Shown in pieces: positions 45,520 through 59,465 of a stretch of 64,000 nt of DNA. Source of the stretch: Protula sp. h YS-2021 (Eukaryota; Annelida; Polychaeta; Sabellida; Serpulidae); assembly GCA_949752745.1 (NCBI GenBank), contig OX457027.1:11358982-11422981 (forward strand), in the 5' to 3' direction. The notes below the pieces were generated by a model. It had not been told where the DNA came from. It saw only the letters and a program-made list of their open reading frames with translations, and made no database searches. Every line of letters starts with the position of its first letter. Positions within the stretch are counted from its first letter, which is position 1. A program made the position numbers and the translations under genes.

Positions 45520-46260
45520 CACCACAGGTAATGGTATGCTCGTGTTCTTGATGGAATGTGCGAGCTAGTGACGGCATACCCGTGTCATTGATGACATACC
45601 CGTGTCAGTGATGGCATCCACGTGTCAGCGATGTAATGCCAGTTTCAGTGATGTTATGCCCGTGTTAATGATGGCATGTCCGAGTTAGTGACTGCACACA
45701 TGTGTCACTGTTGACACGCCGGTGACGCTGTCAATGAAGGCATGATATGTTCGTGATGACAGGCCCGTCTAGGTGATAACACGCCCGTCTCAGTGATCTT
45801 ATGCCCGTGTCGGTAATGACATGCCCGTGGTAGTGATTGCATGCCCGTTCAATGATAACATCAGTCAGTGTTGGCATATTCATATCACTAATGTCAGGCA
45901 CGTGCCAATGATTATATGACCATGTCACTAATGACGTGCGCGTATCAGTGATGGCATGTCCGTTTCAGTGATGACATGCCCGTTTCAGTGATGGTATACA
46001 CGTATCAGTGTTGGCATGCTGGCATCAATGATGGTGTGTCGTACAATGACAACATGCCTGTGCCAGTGATGCCACACCCGTATCAGTGATGACATGTCCA
46101 TATCAGTGATGAAATGACCGTGTTAGTGACGGTATGCCCGTGTCAGTGATAGCATATCCGTTTCAGCTATGACATACCCATGTAAGTGATGGTAAGCACG
46201 TGTCAATGATGTCACGCCCGTGTGTGTAATCATATGCCACTATAAATGATAACATCAGGT
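45520..46260. repeat. 20-bp minisatellite (unit B), related to 7630-8225
   Basis: Diverged copies of GTGTCAGTGATGACATGCCC. Same position in the unit as the array in unit A. Confidence 0.85.
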
Positions 46261-49070
46261 ATTAAATTTTCTAATAGCACGCAGCTTGAAAATGTATAAA
46301 GTTGTATTTGCTTTTTTCAGCCTATGTGACATTGGTACAGCAAAGGCACAGCATAGTAGACGATTGGGGACAGAGATAGGTCAGGGCTCTGTTGGAGTTT
46401 AAGATCCACCCACCAATAAAGCAGGCCAGCCACGAATCAGCTATTCAACTACGGATGAAGGTACTTGGACGCCCCCTACACACGCGCGTTTGGTAATGGT
46501 ATTTTGTACACATGCGGCTTAGCGTGTCCGCTTATTATGAACCCCTCCTCGCGCGCTGTTTTAGGCTATTTCACGAGTCTCCTTTAACACGCTTGTTGCC
46601 AAAGCCGCCTCATCGAGCTTTCTTCACACACGCCCGATGGTGATGCCCCAACAGCCCCGCTCCCTTCGCTTTCCTGTGCTTGTTTTGGAAACTTTTGACT
46701 AGCCAGTGTCGACACATTTAAATAGGACTTTCAAGTTCCGATGTCCGCACGCAATTTCAATCATTTTTTGGAACTGATGTAACGCATTTGAAATGTAGTG
46801 CTTTGGGGCGTTTCTGGAACTGATACGGGTTGCAGTATGAAAAGAGCATGTTAATTCTAATTTTCAGTTTCTAAACCTTGCCAACGATAGTCAAGGTACA
46901 CGTTTTCAGATCTTGTTAGTGCAAGTTAAGTTTTATGTATGGGATCGAACAGGTACAAGCAGGGTATAAATGAATAGGTATGGGTTTTACCTCTGAAAAA
47001 AAAAAATTTTTTCTCTAAATTTTTTTACAATTTTATCAATTATTGCTTCTCTGTATGGGTGTGGTAAATTATTTATGTGAGTGTTTTTGCGTCTTAGCTC
47101 TTACTTTTAAACTTTTTTTATCAAAATTGTTGTAAATTATGGTTCATTATAAACCCTTTGGCCGTTTTGTGTATTTTTTAACCTAGAACCTCATATTTTC
47201 TTTCAAAGACCTTGGTGCAAAACAATTTTTGTTGGTAGATGCTGAATTCCTCCTTCTTGTCGTTGTTTTTTTTCTCTTGTCACCACCTGCCCTGTGGCAA
47301 GAGTGGATTGTTGGATGTATTTGGTGCAATAGATTTAGTTCTACTGCCTCTTGCCACCTCCATACCCATCCCCTGCATTTGCCTTGGACAGTGAGGTGCA
47401 AATATTTGTTGTTTTTGTTGTTGTATGTAAAACCACGTCCACATGCCTTCACGCCCCCCCCCCAACGCCCCCCTCCCCCCGTGCGTGCAAAACAAACATA
47501 TATTTATCTGTTGAATGTTTCGATCCAACCATGAATTCTGACCCTCCTCCCTCCCCTACCCCATCGATTCTATTGCTACACATTTCCCATGATGTCTGTA
47601 TTAAAACGATGCGCAGAAGCTTTCATTTGCCGTTATTTTGTGGTCTCTACGACGTTAAATGGTAATTTTCAATATTAAATAAGACGCATTCCTTTTGGGA
47701 AACCAACCACTTGTCACGACTTTCTAATAATATGTCATCATCGTTCGCTGCAGTGTTCGGCAAAAAGACAAATTTTAAGTTAGGAAAAAGCTCGGGATTT
47801 GTGAAATACACATGAGAGTTTGTGAAATATGTGCGAGAGTTTGTGAAAACAAGAGTGAATATTTGAAATAATTCCCGAATTTAAAGTTGTTTCAAATGAA
47901 ATGCGGTATTTGAAAAGTGTTTTTCGACAATCCACGCAAATTTCATGCCTAGAGATACATTGTGGGTAAAATATACCACACGTGTCTTCGTCTATTTCTA
48001 TATCAAGGAGAACCAATCCTTCGCATACAATGAAAACAGCAACTCGAAAGGCGGCTAATTTTTAATTAAAATAGGTTTTCACTGTCTTGGTCTTAACGTT
48101 ACATCCCTGCCCCCCCCCCCATCTCCGCCGCAGCCCCCTCCACACATACACACACATACACATACACACATACACATACATACACATAAACACACGCACA
48201 CATTGAAGTGGAAATAGCAGAAGTCTGTTTGCCGTTAAATATAAAACAAATGGCTGACGTCATGTTCAAGTATGACGAAACTAGAGTGCTTAGCTTTTGT
48301 GTAGTTCTATATAAATCACCTGCATTTTCATATTACCACCCTAAGTCCTGCTGAAGTTGAAACAAAATCATTTTGAAATAATTTCTTGTGCGCTGTTCAG
48401 TGTCATTTGGGTATTTTAAATAATTGTAAATAATTGCAATAATAAAAATCATGTATCAATTAAAAAAAAACTAAAATATTCAACGTGCGAACGCTGATGT
48501 GAATCCCTAGTATATTAATGCCTTTATATATTTATAATTCATTCTTTCTTTTGAAAGGGAATTAATTCAAAATACAATACTTTAGTTGAACTAATAACCA
48601 TTTTTCCAAACTTTTGTACATTAATACATGTAATGCTCACATCACTTTAACAATTTAATCTAAATATTAATTTTTGATCATTTCTGTAAAATGTGAATTA
48701 AATCACTTGTATTAAAATGCAGTAAAATTGCGCTCAGTTTATATTTTAGTATCAAATGGCTTAAATTGTTTTGTTTTACTTAATTCTTGTCTTTATTGTG
48801 CATTTTGTCAATATATTAAATTCTATTCTATTCACCAAACGGGCACATTGTTAAATAAAATGAAAGCCATGGTAAAGCTTATTTTGATTCAGATCTTCAA
48901 TTTCACTTCTCTGGCAATTTGGGAACATGTTTCTCACTTAGACAGTTCTTCAGTGCATGATTACATTGGTGGCGAAGCAAAGCAATGCATTGAAAGCTTT
49001 TTGTTAATGGGCATGGATTAAGGCAGTTTGCTCATTGCTGATTGCTTGCTGATTGTTGATTAATTGCATC
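46260..49070. other. Unit B spacer holding the empty sites
   Basis: No gene supported. Contains the uninterrupted counterparts of the fold-back insertion (about 47395), the Polinton (about 48690) and the 39-bp minisatellite (about 48955). A (CA)n-like tract lies at 48139-48202. Confidence 0.65.
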
Positions 49071-49071
49071 A

Positions 49072-50200
49072 ATGTCAATAATGCATGAATTCAGTTTCAT
49101 GGCGGAAGTTCTGGTTGATCCAAAAAATAATCGGCGGCTTTTGCAGAAATTGCCTGATTTTTTATCACAACGACGGTGTAGGAAGAAAGTTGTTCATCAG
49201 CAAGAACACACCGATTTCAAACCCTTTGAACTTTGTGTACAGTTTCTATTGAGAGAATTCACATTGTCAATGTGTCCTGCGCGAACTTAGTTTTAATAAA
49301 ATTTCAAAATTTGGTATTTTCTGTTCATTAAAGAAAGGTACTACTCAGACAATTGGTACTAAGGGATAACAGTCTACTTGGTTGTGTTGCTTGAAGACTG
49401 GTCGGGCTTTAATTTCAAAGTTGTTTGTTGCTAGCCACAATGTTTTAGTGATAATCAACAAATTATGTTCGTGTTGTCTCGTTTCTGGCCACATCTACAG
49501 TCACTGTAGAAACAAATTGCGGTGTTGGACATGTAACAGGAGTCATTCATTCTGTTTGCATGACTGTGTGGAAGGTTATTAAAGCAATTAGCGGAAGTCA
49601 GTTGCGACATCTGCTTTCAAAAGACGCTCAAACAATGACTATATTGTAAGCTCTAAATGTGCGCCTGCACAGTCGCATTCTATTGCTACTTCTACTTTAA
49701 GCAATTCTCTCAAGTACGATTTTAATGCGATAATAGATAGCAATAAATAGCGATTAGCCTATGCTCTTTTCGACAGTCTGTCCGATACGTCATTTATCCT
49801 CGAAAATACCAGAAAATGTTTAGATGTTGATGGACCGGATGTAGACTTTCTGCGAACAATGTTAGCTATAGATACACGAATCCGTTGTAAGCGTGTCGGT
49901 GGTTTAGTAGTCAGTGTTGCTTACTTAGAAAAAATAACGTTTCCGGTGCTGTACTTAAGACCTAGAATGTCACGAAATCGTTGCCACATTCCAACATCAT
50001 CAATGACAAAGAGAAATGATCGCATTTAAAGCAAGTTAGATCCAAATTTATGCCGGTGCCTGACTTCGTCGAAATCTGCCTTTTCAGAAGATACAATTGT
50101 AGTAGGACTTTAATTCCTAGACATGTTATTGTAGCTCATACTGATCCCTTTGGCCAGAGTAAAAAATCTTGGCTGGGGTAGAGTAGGACTAATTATAGCC
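49072..50200 (+). pseudogene. BEL/Pao retrotransposon gag-protease remnant
   Basis: Successive degraded frames read a Pao polyprotein: gag core (KLPDFLSQRRCRKKVV, FELCVQFLLREFTLSMCP), zinc knuckles (CSCCLVSGHIYSHCRNKLRC, CNRSHSFCLHD), an aspartic-protease-like part (ALFDSLSDTSFILENT) and then RTLIPRHVIVAHTDPFGQ. Stops and frameshifts interrupt it. No reverse transcriptase or LTRs are seen, so this is an internal fragment. Confidence 0.7.
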
Positions 50201-50205
50201 AAGGA

Positions 50206-50285
50206 AACGATAGCCATGGCTAGAAAAGCCACAGCGTTGGCTACAGCCAGCACCACCCTTCCTGAGCTAATGTGGTTCTAAGCAG
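50206..50285 (-). pseudogene. BRICHOS gene exon-2 relic (unit B end)
   Basis: GCCATGGCTAGAAAAGCCACAGCGTTGGCTACAGCC ... GAGCTAATGTGGTTCTAAGCAG aligns with exon 2 of copy C at 54704-54770, including the acceptor region. The rest of the exon is replaced by the Pao remnant at its left. Confidence 0.65.
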
Positions 50286-51476
50286 ATTGGCAAAACAATA
50301 CAGAGCCCTTCATTATAACATTATAGCAATAGTTCACGGAATGGTAGCAAATCGTGTTTGACTGCGCTCTGCAACAGGATGCACAGGAGCGAGTGCGTTA
50401 GCGTAGTGCCTTTAAGTTGCAAAACAGTAACAAAAGAGCTGCATTAAACGCAGTGTCAGCAGCAAAAACGCCGTTTATACCTATACAGAGTCATCGTTTA
50501 CATTTAAGGTCCCCCTTTCTCATTCTTGAAGTTCGACACATCTCATTTCAGGCCCGAGTTTGCACAAATTTATCTAATAATGCATTCAACTGGGTGACAA
50601 CCCACATACCAACTGATTAGTGTGACTTTTTAAAATGACCCCTAAATACGGAGTGGTAATTTTAAAATATCGTCCTTTTCGTGGGAATCACACAGTACTA
50701 AGTGAAAGTAACCCCATCTGGCCTCAAAATTACTTGAATGATTGACAAGGCTGAACAGGGCGCAATACCTCGGATGAACAACAGTGTAATGTATCAAAAT
50801 TATATATTGTTTAACAGTTATCTGATTGTTCATTTGTTTTCTGATTTTCGCTACTAATTAACCTAAAAATGATATTCCAAATTTTTTCTTTATTGTAATT
50901 TGTTTTCATTGCTAAAAATAGGCCTTTATCTTTTCCTTTTGTAATAAAAATGAACTGGAAATTCCACATTTCGAAGCATTGCTGTAGATGAACCAACTAA
51001 CATAACATCAATCTAATTCTGCCCTTTCATTTATTTATTTTACCATAGTTTTATCTCCACGCACAAAACACGGTTTGTTGATAGTAAGCTGTACTGCAAA
51101 CACTTAAAAGGTGTTTAGGAACTGGTTGGGCTTTTGAACAAACGTCAAGATGTTCGAGAGGGGAGGTAGAGGGTAGGAGCACTTGCAAATTGATTGGTAG
51201 TCGATATGTGTCAAGTTATTTATTGTAACATATTTTAAAGTTATAAAGGTCTTGCAACTATAATTAGCAATACTGAAAAAAAAATCATTTGTAAATTCAT
51301 TGTTTTATTGCACCCTGAAATTAATTCATTACCAATCAACATAGCATGGCAGATCTAAAGCATAACTTTGATTTTGCGACTGTTTACAGCAAAATCATTG
51401 CCCCAATTAGAATTCGAAAACCGTCTTGTAATTTTCTATCTAATCTGTGCGAGTGTATATTATTTGCGATACCATA

Positions 51477-52447
51477 CAGTCCTCCCTCATTAACTCGGAC
51501 TCAATTATCTCGAACCTTTTTCGAATTCCCTCTTTTTCGTTATATAAGTCTGATAAAATCCCTCGTTATCTCGAAGTTAATTCCCCTGATATCTCGAACC
51601 TTTAAACCTTTAAAAAACATTGTATTTTTAGTTGTGAATGTGTTTAAAAAGCAATTCAAAGTACACATTGGAACTTTAATTGTTTCTTGGAAACTCCAAG
51701 CAACACTTCATGTCCTTTTATTGTGATACAAACGAAAAACTCCCGCTACTCAGTAGTTTAGAGTGACATTCTCATCTCATTGAGTAAAATGAGTTGCATT
51801 CAGCCGGTAAAGAGACATGTATAAAAGGTGTCTGTATCCTTTTAAGCTTTATACAAAATTTGTAAAAGACAAAGTGCAATTAGAAAGGGATTTTAGTTGT
51901 CATTCACAGCTCATTGAGTAAACGTAGTTGCAATCAGCAGGGTAAGAGTTCCTTTGTATAAAAGGTTACGATATTCTTTTGAGGATTAGGTGACAGTTTA
52001 TACAGCTCTTCTGAAAGCAAAGTGTAGTCAGAATCAGTTGGCTTATACACTGGTTTGGTGTAAAACGTGCCAGTAAAGGGGTTCATAAATCTATAATGGG
52101 TTTTATTCAGTCGAGTGTTCATAATTGAACGTAATGAGAACTGTTCAGAAGGTGCAAGTAAAAGTGTTCAGAAATCTATGATGTATTGCTTTAGTCGAGT
52201 GCCCGTAATTCAAGGGAGAATTTCGTTTGCTTGTGCCATACTTGACACCTAATTTTAAAACTATACATTAATATAAACACATTCACAAACATTTATAAAC
52301 TTTTAATAATCGACCCAACTGCCCCTCCCTTTCCCAACTTTTCCCACCATGACCAATGAAAAATGCCTTTCCCGCTTTTCTCGAACCCCGATTTTCTCGA
52401 AGTAAATCGGCCGGTCTCATCGACTTAAAGATAACGATCGAGGACTA
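51477..52447. mobile_element. Pogo/Tigger-like element (unit C copy)
   Basis: Orthologous to 38368-39410 (CAGTCCTCCCTCATTAACTCGG start, AGGACT end). Inherited through the unit duplication rather than independently inserted. Confidence 0.6.
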
Positions 52448-52738
52448 AATAATGTGTAAAAAAATAACAACCGTTGATGAAGCCAATCGTTGCATGTGGT
52501 GATTGTTACATTATTCTCAATGGTTCAGAATGAAGTAACAACCACCATAAAATACATTGCATGTTGTGATTGTTGCTTTTTATAAAATATGACGACTAGC
52601 TTTATATTTTTTGTCTAATAGAGTAAATGGTATTAGTTTTGTTGACTACAAATTAAGTACTATGGAGGGGTAGTTTGTAATTGGAACATACTCAAATGAT
52701 TGTATTTCGATGTTCCTTGTTTTCTTTAATATTTAAAA

Positions 52739-55249
52739 TCAAACATAATAGCAACGCAAGTAGCAGTAGTAATACCATCGGCCATTAGCATAGATGCGAT
52801 AACAATAATAGTAGCAACGACGGACTTGCCTCTTTGACCTTTCATCTGCAAAAGGAATACAAGAAAATATTATTTTAAGTTACAGATTAATGCGTAATAT
52901 GTGAAAGGGGATACAATACTTCATACACCACTCATGGTTCATGGGCTCAAATATATTTTTTGGACATATATCAATAACACCTTAACGTGGACGTTTTGTG
53001 ATGGATGCATGTGTGTGAATTTACAGGTAAATAATCAGGACGTTTTATATGTGCACATTACAAATCATTTTAAGACTATCTCAGTGTTGTGAATTTCTGT
53101 GCGAGATCTGCACTTTATTTCATCAAGGTTATGTTGTAGTAAAAACCTACCAGTCATTTGATCATCAGTTTTTTCCAGCCAGTAGGAATTACGATGATTG
53201 CAGAATGACGTCAGTTCCTCTGGAATATGCTCCAAAGTCACCATGTCTTCTCCTACGGAATAATTCAATGTCTCCGCCTCTCCCTCCAAAGTTTCACCCT
53301 TAAAACAAGTGGAATTAAAACGTTTATAAATACGACACTCTGGGACAAACTGCACTAAAATATATGCATTTTACATTTTAGATCTAAATATACTGATCTG
53401 AAAGAACTTACATCGTGGAGCCGAAGCATTTCCAAGTCTTCTTCAAATCCTGGAATGTTATCATCCATATTTGCAAACAGGCAGTTCTGATTCTCACTTT
53501 CATATATGGCCACTATTCGCTGTAAAAGAAAGAGCACTCTAAGGATAATTCTTATCCAGAAGAAATCTCAGCATTAAAGTCTGTCATCAAACTGTGCTAA
53601 CATGTTGCATATTCTATAAAAACGCCTGGCACCATAATTATAAGCATAATTCTTTAATATTTGTTGTACTTAGCTGGAAAAAATATTCATTTATACAAAT
53701 TGGTTTTAGCAGAATTAAACAAAGCACTCACAGCGGCCGTTCATTATTTTCTGATTAATTTATATGCATATAGCAATACATTTTAATCTGAGTGATTCTG
53801 ACATCGACAGAACTAAAAAATGTTTTCGTGTCATTAATGCTCTTTTGGAAGATTAAACGAGATTTAACTACTTTTATAAGGGAATGGCCAGTCTCATAAA
53901 AGTACTATTTTATTGTAAGTAACAGTTTTATTCGACGTACTCTGGAGTGGTCAATTGTTGCAATGTGGGTAATGTGCTTCGTTTCTGAAGCTCTGACGAT
54001 GATAAATTCTGTTTTCTTTTCTTCGTTTACGATCACATGTTCGTTCACTACTGTATTGTTGTGTTTAACGGCAATGTTGTATTCAGACTGAAAACAACAG
54101 CAGTAAAGTTTTATTAGTCACTTTTGATCACTACCATGCATGTTACATTGCAAATGGTGTTATTGATTGGTAATAAAGTACGTATGATTGATTAAATTTG
54201 TCTTTGTTTTGCTTCAGATCTCCTTGATAAAACGAGTTCTGCTCTTACTCTTAAGCTGTTTTCTTTAGCAAAAACATTCCTTAATTCAAGGTGAACGTAT
54301 TACATAAAAAAGTATACTTGATTTTAAAAAGTCCTTTCTATGTAATACTACTTGCTGAAAATTATTTCTTCAGCATAAGTTTTGATTTATAACGGTTTTA
54401 TGTTAATTAACACAGTTTCCAACACTGTTTTATTCTTTTCCGCATAAAACAATCACGCAACATAAAATTGCTAACGTTCTCCCATTAAAATACTTCTATA
54501 ACCTTTTCGTGGCGTTTTAGTTTTACCGTTTAGCAGGCAAAAAATACATTGCCCACGCAGAAACTCACATACCGAATACCATTCAAACTAAAACATAATT
54601 TACATCTACCTGTTCTGTGTTGGTTTTAAGGGTCTTTGTCTCACACCTTTCCTCCAGATGTCCAACGTACCAGGTACCACAGGCCACCAATATAACAAAA
54701 GCCAAGGCTAGAAAAGCTACAGCTCCGGCCAGAGCTAACAAAATCCGTCCTGTGTTCACATGGCTCTAAGTTAATTAGCAAAAAATTATACAAATTCAGC
54801 CATTATCAATAGCCTACTTCATGTAGAATTACTAATAATGTCTTGAAATTAATTTATCCACGGTTGTTATTTATTCTTGAATGTATTTATAATACAAAAT
54901 CTAATTTCTGAGCCCTAAATTAACTGTCCAAACATCAATAAACATTCCAAACCAGAAGCATTATTAATTTCTTAGAAAAACATTTAGTGATGTTACAAAT
55001 GGCTTCCAATTCGACATTATTAATTTTTTTCAGAACATTATTTTAGATAGATTTGACACAGTGCCATGCAAATTAAAATTAAATTTAAGCAACATTTTAT
55101 GAACTTAGTATGCAATGTAAGGAAATAATAATTCTCAACTTATAGTTTATTAGATGAAAGAGCTTCATTTCGCCTATGTTTCTAATATTTTAACAAGATG
55201 TAAAAGTTCTTACCACACTTCGCTCCTCAACAATCGCCTTCTTTTCCAT
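52739..55249 (-). CDS. BRICHOS-domain precursor of a four-cysteine cationic peptide (copy C)
   Basis: Six exons: 55249-55214, 54765-54610, 54087-53941, 53519-53412, 53298-53151, 52845-52739, with lengths identical to copy A except where exon 6 differs internally, and the same intron phases. Start MEKKAIVEERSV; membrane segment RILLALAGAVAFLALAFVIL; BRICHOS Asp (ATIDHS) and Cys pair (QNCLF; SFCNHRNSYWL); furin-type site RSKR; 29-residue C-terminal peptide. The peptide has Cys at 5, 9, 22, 26, symmetric about an Asn15-Gly16 turn, five Arg, eleven Tyr and no acidic residue. It shares the segment NGRWYYYCY with copy A but differs in its first half. Confidence 0.85.
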
Positions 55250-55315
55250 TTTTTGTCCTGTTATTATCTTACAATCTTACAATCAGCCAGTGTATCCTAA
55301 AGACACTGCAGGGGC

Positions 55316-55323
55316 TTTTATAG
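55316..55323 (-). promoter_or_regulatory. TATA box of BRICHOS gene copy C
   Basis: TATAAAAG on the minus strand, about 70 nt upstream of the ATG at 55249, at the position matching copy A. Confidence 0.7.
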
Positions 55324-55329
55324 TGATTA

Positions 55330-56336
55330 TCTCAGGGCCGTCCATTATTTCTGAAAAAGAAACGTTCTTGACAAATATGCCCAGCGAACAAAATGGAGTT
55401 TGGACTGCTAATTCAACATTAGTACAGTTCCCACAGACCGTTAATGTGATAGTGGGGAGAATGAGCAACGAACAAAAAGGTCGCTCAATTAAATGATACG
55501 ATCATTTTGCTTTATATCCTAAACCACACTAAACAAATCTTTAAATATTTCTCAAAAATCCGATAAATCTTTTTCGGGAATACAAAATTATTATTCTACC
55601 CTATGTCAAATTTATAACTTACTGTCATCAACAGCAGGAAAGGGAATTCTCATTTTGTATTGCCCCACATTCACGCAATTAGCTAAAAACAGTGTGATTT
55701 GGAAGCCATTTTCGAATATCAGCTGCAAGTGTAACGTAACGCTTTAATTCATCGAAAATTTATTAGTTCACTTAAATGACAAAAAAGTAAATTGTCTTCT
55801 GTGTGAGGAAAGGAAATATTGCAATTGCACGAAATAAGACATAGAGCCTGCAGATTGCAACTGGGATGAAATACATCCAACGGATGAATATACCCTGCAA
55901 ACTGAAGACGTGATAATTTTAACGTGATAATGACATTTGTAGCCGTGTTCATAATTTTAGATATCTTTATATTAAAAGCTGAATTGACCGGTCAGTTTTT
56001 ATTAATGATATTTTCAAAATTGTCTTATTGCTATTACTGATATCTTTATAATGTTTTTATTGTTATTATTGATATCTTTGTATTGGTTTTATTGTTACTA
56101 TTGATCTCTATATAGTAGTTTTATTATTGTCATTATTTGTATCTTTATAAAGGTTTTTTGTAAATATTAATATCTTTATTATAGTTTCATTGTTGTTATT
56201 GTTATCTTTATAATGGTCTTACACAAATTTTTATATTCATTTCCATAGAAGAAGTAACGTTTAGTTCCATTACACACATGACAACAAACCATAACGCAGG
56301 TCAAAACTCTCTGCTTTTATTTGTTTTTGGTTTGTT

Positions 56337-56369
<33 letters not shown>

Positions 56370-57950
56370 TTTTTTTTTTTTTTTTTTTTTTTTTGTCTTG
56401 AAATGCAATATGCAGCTGTTACATTAATGTTATATCTTTCAACTGAAACGCATAACATCAGCGTAACATCTAATTATTCAGTGTTCAAAACTTTGAAGTT
56501 GGAACATTACAATATTAAGACGAGGTTTATCCTGAAAGTTGAAAATGGGAATGTTTTTCTTTCCTCCCAAGGCTATGCAGGCGTATGCTTTAAAAATAAT
56601 ATCAACAAAAATAAAGCCATAGATTTTAACAAGTATGAACAAGTGCGGGGTTGCTTGAACGGTCATTCACATGCCCTTCATGCATTCGTTGTGTGTTCTC
56701 TGTTTAAGTAGGATGCTTCTTTGCACGGGTGTCTAAAGCTTTGGGTTACATACGTAATTTAAAATTTTCAAATACTTTATGTCTTTGTTTGAAAAGATTT
56801 GTTTTGCCCATAATTATTAGATATGAAGGCCATTTCTTATGATTTGGAGGTAATACGTCAACGTTCTAAGAAGCCTTTTGAAAACCAATTAGTCCAATAC
56901 TGGCTTTGTTAAGTAAAACGAATAGATTTACACAATTATCCGAAAAGCGGATATAGGTTTATCTACGGTACTGTTTCCCAGGTTTAAAAGAATTTAATCG
57001 ACGGAATAAATTATTATTGTAAATTTTTCATAAATCACATGGTTTTTCAAGGAATTTACGACGTGTTTTATTTATAATATTAACTTTAAAATTTTTGCAA
57101 ATAAAAATAGTGTTTAGTGCAAACATAAAATTTTCATTATCTGACAAACGCATGGCATTTTAAGAGTGAGATTGTTCTGTTTTCGAAGAATATAATTTTA
57201 TTTTTAGTTTAAATTTAACTAGGTAGATTTTACAGCTACCTCAGTCTACCTCACAGCATTCGCAAACTGCCGTACTCGTATTTTCATTTACATGACAGGT
57301 CTTTATTCGGCTTTGCTGTATAATTCAAATAAATATACTCAGATATCCAGTGTCTATTTTGAGGCGCGTTTTTTTAGTACAGTGCGCGCACTTTGCCAAT
57401 TTTGAAACTTTTCTAAAACCGGACGCATGCACGTGCACGCGCCTTTTTAATTTATTTTTTTCAGAAAGATACCATAAGTGCTTTTAAACTACAGTGTTTT
57501 ATGAAATCTATGTTACGTTTTAGACATTTTATAAAATGGATTTTACATATAAACTGGCTTATTTTTGAAAATTAATTTATCTTGCATTAGTTTTAATAAT
57601 GTTTTCAACAGTATATTTGCATTGGAAGCATCAGAAAAAGCATTGTGTATGTTTTTTATTCTGTCAAGTTTTCAACATAAATGCATATTTGGCAGTTTTG
57701 GCTGTATTTTCTTTAATATATAAATACTTGTTTTTAAAACGAAAGTATTGCGAGTGGTGAATTTTCGCATTGTCCGTTCCAAGCACTATATAGGGTGCAG
57801 CTTCTAAAACACAAATCGAAATGTTTATATGTTGCAGATTCAGGAAGACAGCGATTGTTTCTACGTGTGGTTTAAAGACTGTGATATTATACTGCCTTCT
57901 AATGAAGAGGATAATTTTGTAAGTATTTGATTAAGTAGTTTAGGAGAGAT
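55330..57950. other. Unit C spacer
   Basis: Homologous to 41.9-44.55 kb. A (TTG)n/(T)n tract lies at 56330-56395. Four imperfect TTATAATGG/TTTTATTGTTATTATTGATATCTT repeats lie at 56030-56220. No gene supported. Confidence 0.55.
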
Positions 57951-59215
57951 TAATTATTGTCGCTCTCTTTCCTATAACACCATTAAAATGTCATACATAT
58001 GATTGCACTGTGACTCTGCAAACAATTATGTATGAGACCATAGTGAACCTATAATTCGAGTTCACATTAACATGTTTAGTTAATAGTTGGTGTCCATGAT
58101 TAAATTTATTTTGTCCAGTCTCTCTTAAATTCTTGAAGAAGCAAGAGGTTTTTAAATCAAAGGGTTTGACGAAAAGGCTGTTTGGTCTGTACTAATTATG
58201 TATGTAATGCATACAGAAAAATTAGCTGTTGGCTTGTTTTCACTTCTTTTAAAAAATATTGCATTATACATTCAGTTCACAAGCAGAGTGACTTATAAAT
58301 TAATATGAGGCAAAAATGAGCAAAGTTAAAAGCCTAACTTTTAAATGATCAGTAATCGATTAAAACATGGATTGTTTAGCAGAATCGGCCAAGCTATATA
58401 TGTCCAATTTTGTGACGGTTGTGATGTGATGACATTGTTGCTATTGTTGTTGAGTTGTATGTATTAGTACTATGATGACAGTTAGTAACGACTGTGGAAT
58501 GGTAATGATTTAATTTGGTAGACTCTGTGCAACAGAATCTAGGTGGATACTGTGTAACAGTAACTGTTTGGACAGTAGGTTTTGCAAAAGAGCAGCAGAG
58601 AGAGACAGGGAGAAAAAGTCACAGAGAGAGAGAGAGAAGATAATGAAAGACAGAGGTTGAGGGCAAAAATGATGGACAAAGAGAAGATACAGTAGAAATA
58701 GAGAATGAATAAGCATTGGGTCAAGCCACATTGTAATGTTGATACTACTGAAATCGATTTGTATCTGACAAACAACGAATTCAGTAGACATCTAGAGCAA
58801 TTCTCGCCACTTTATAGAGATAAATTTACTGTAGAGCCTCACACTGAAACCTTTTTGACCTTTTCTATATGTAAGATATAATATCGCTTTTTATCTTTGC
58901 GGCGTTCCAAAGAACAGTTTGTGTTGGAGATTAATTATTATGGTATTATTGAGTAGCCAATTTTTAAACTATTGATAATAAAATATTTTTTATTGAAATT
59001 ACATATGGATTAGAAATATTGTTTTCTGTAATCTGCTTGAATGTTCTTGCTTCCATATCTTACCTTCTGCTCCCTTTTCTTGCTCGGCTTTCAAATTCTT
59101 GTTGTCATGACCTGCTCCATGCTCATTGCTCTGCTGTGCTCTGAACAGTCTTATTGTCAAATTTAATTCTATGTTTCCTTCTTTTATTATGATCGTGATG
59201 CTCTTGTTGTACTAG
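57951..59215. other. Single-copy AT-rich stretch
   Basis: No gene recognised. A (GA)-rich tract lies at 58590-58640, whose minus-strand frames are low-complexity Ser/Leu artefacts. Confidence 0.4.
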
Positions 59216-59465
59216 GTTATTTTCTGCTTACATGTCCAGCTGTGATCGGAGTTTTCATGTCACAAGTTATTCTCTGCTTACGTGTCCAGCTATGGTCGGA
59301 GTGTCCTTGTCATACGTTATTCTCTGCTTACGTGTCCAGCTATGATCGGAGTGGTCTTTTCATACGTTATTCTCTGCTTATGTGTCCAGCTATGATTGGT
59401 GTGCTATTGTCATACTTTATTCTCTGCTTACTTGTCCAGCTATGATCGGAGTGTTGTCATACGTT
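59216..59465. repeat. Minisatellite of about 57 bp, five copies
   Basis: Unit TTATTCTCTGCTTACGTGTCCAGCTATGATCGGAGTG plus a variable TCTTTTCATACG linker. The open frame running out of it (59382-59948, very hydrophobic) is not supported as a gene. Confidence 0.85.

Noticed and set aside
47183..47665. Several overlapping frames on both strands
   Set aside because: Unit A homologue does not keep any of these frames; composition-driven.
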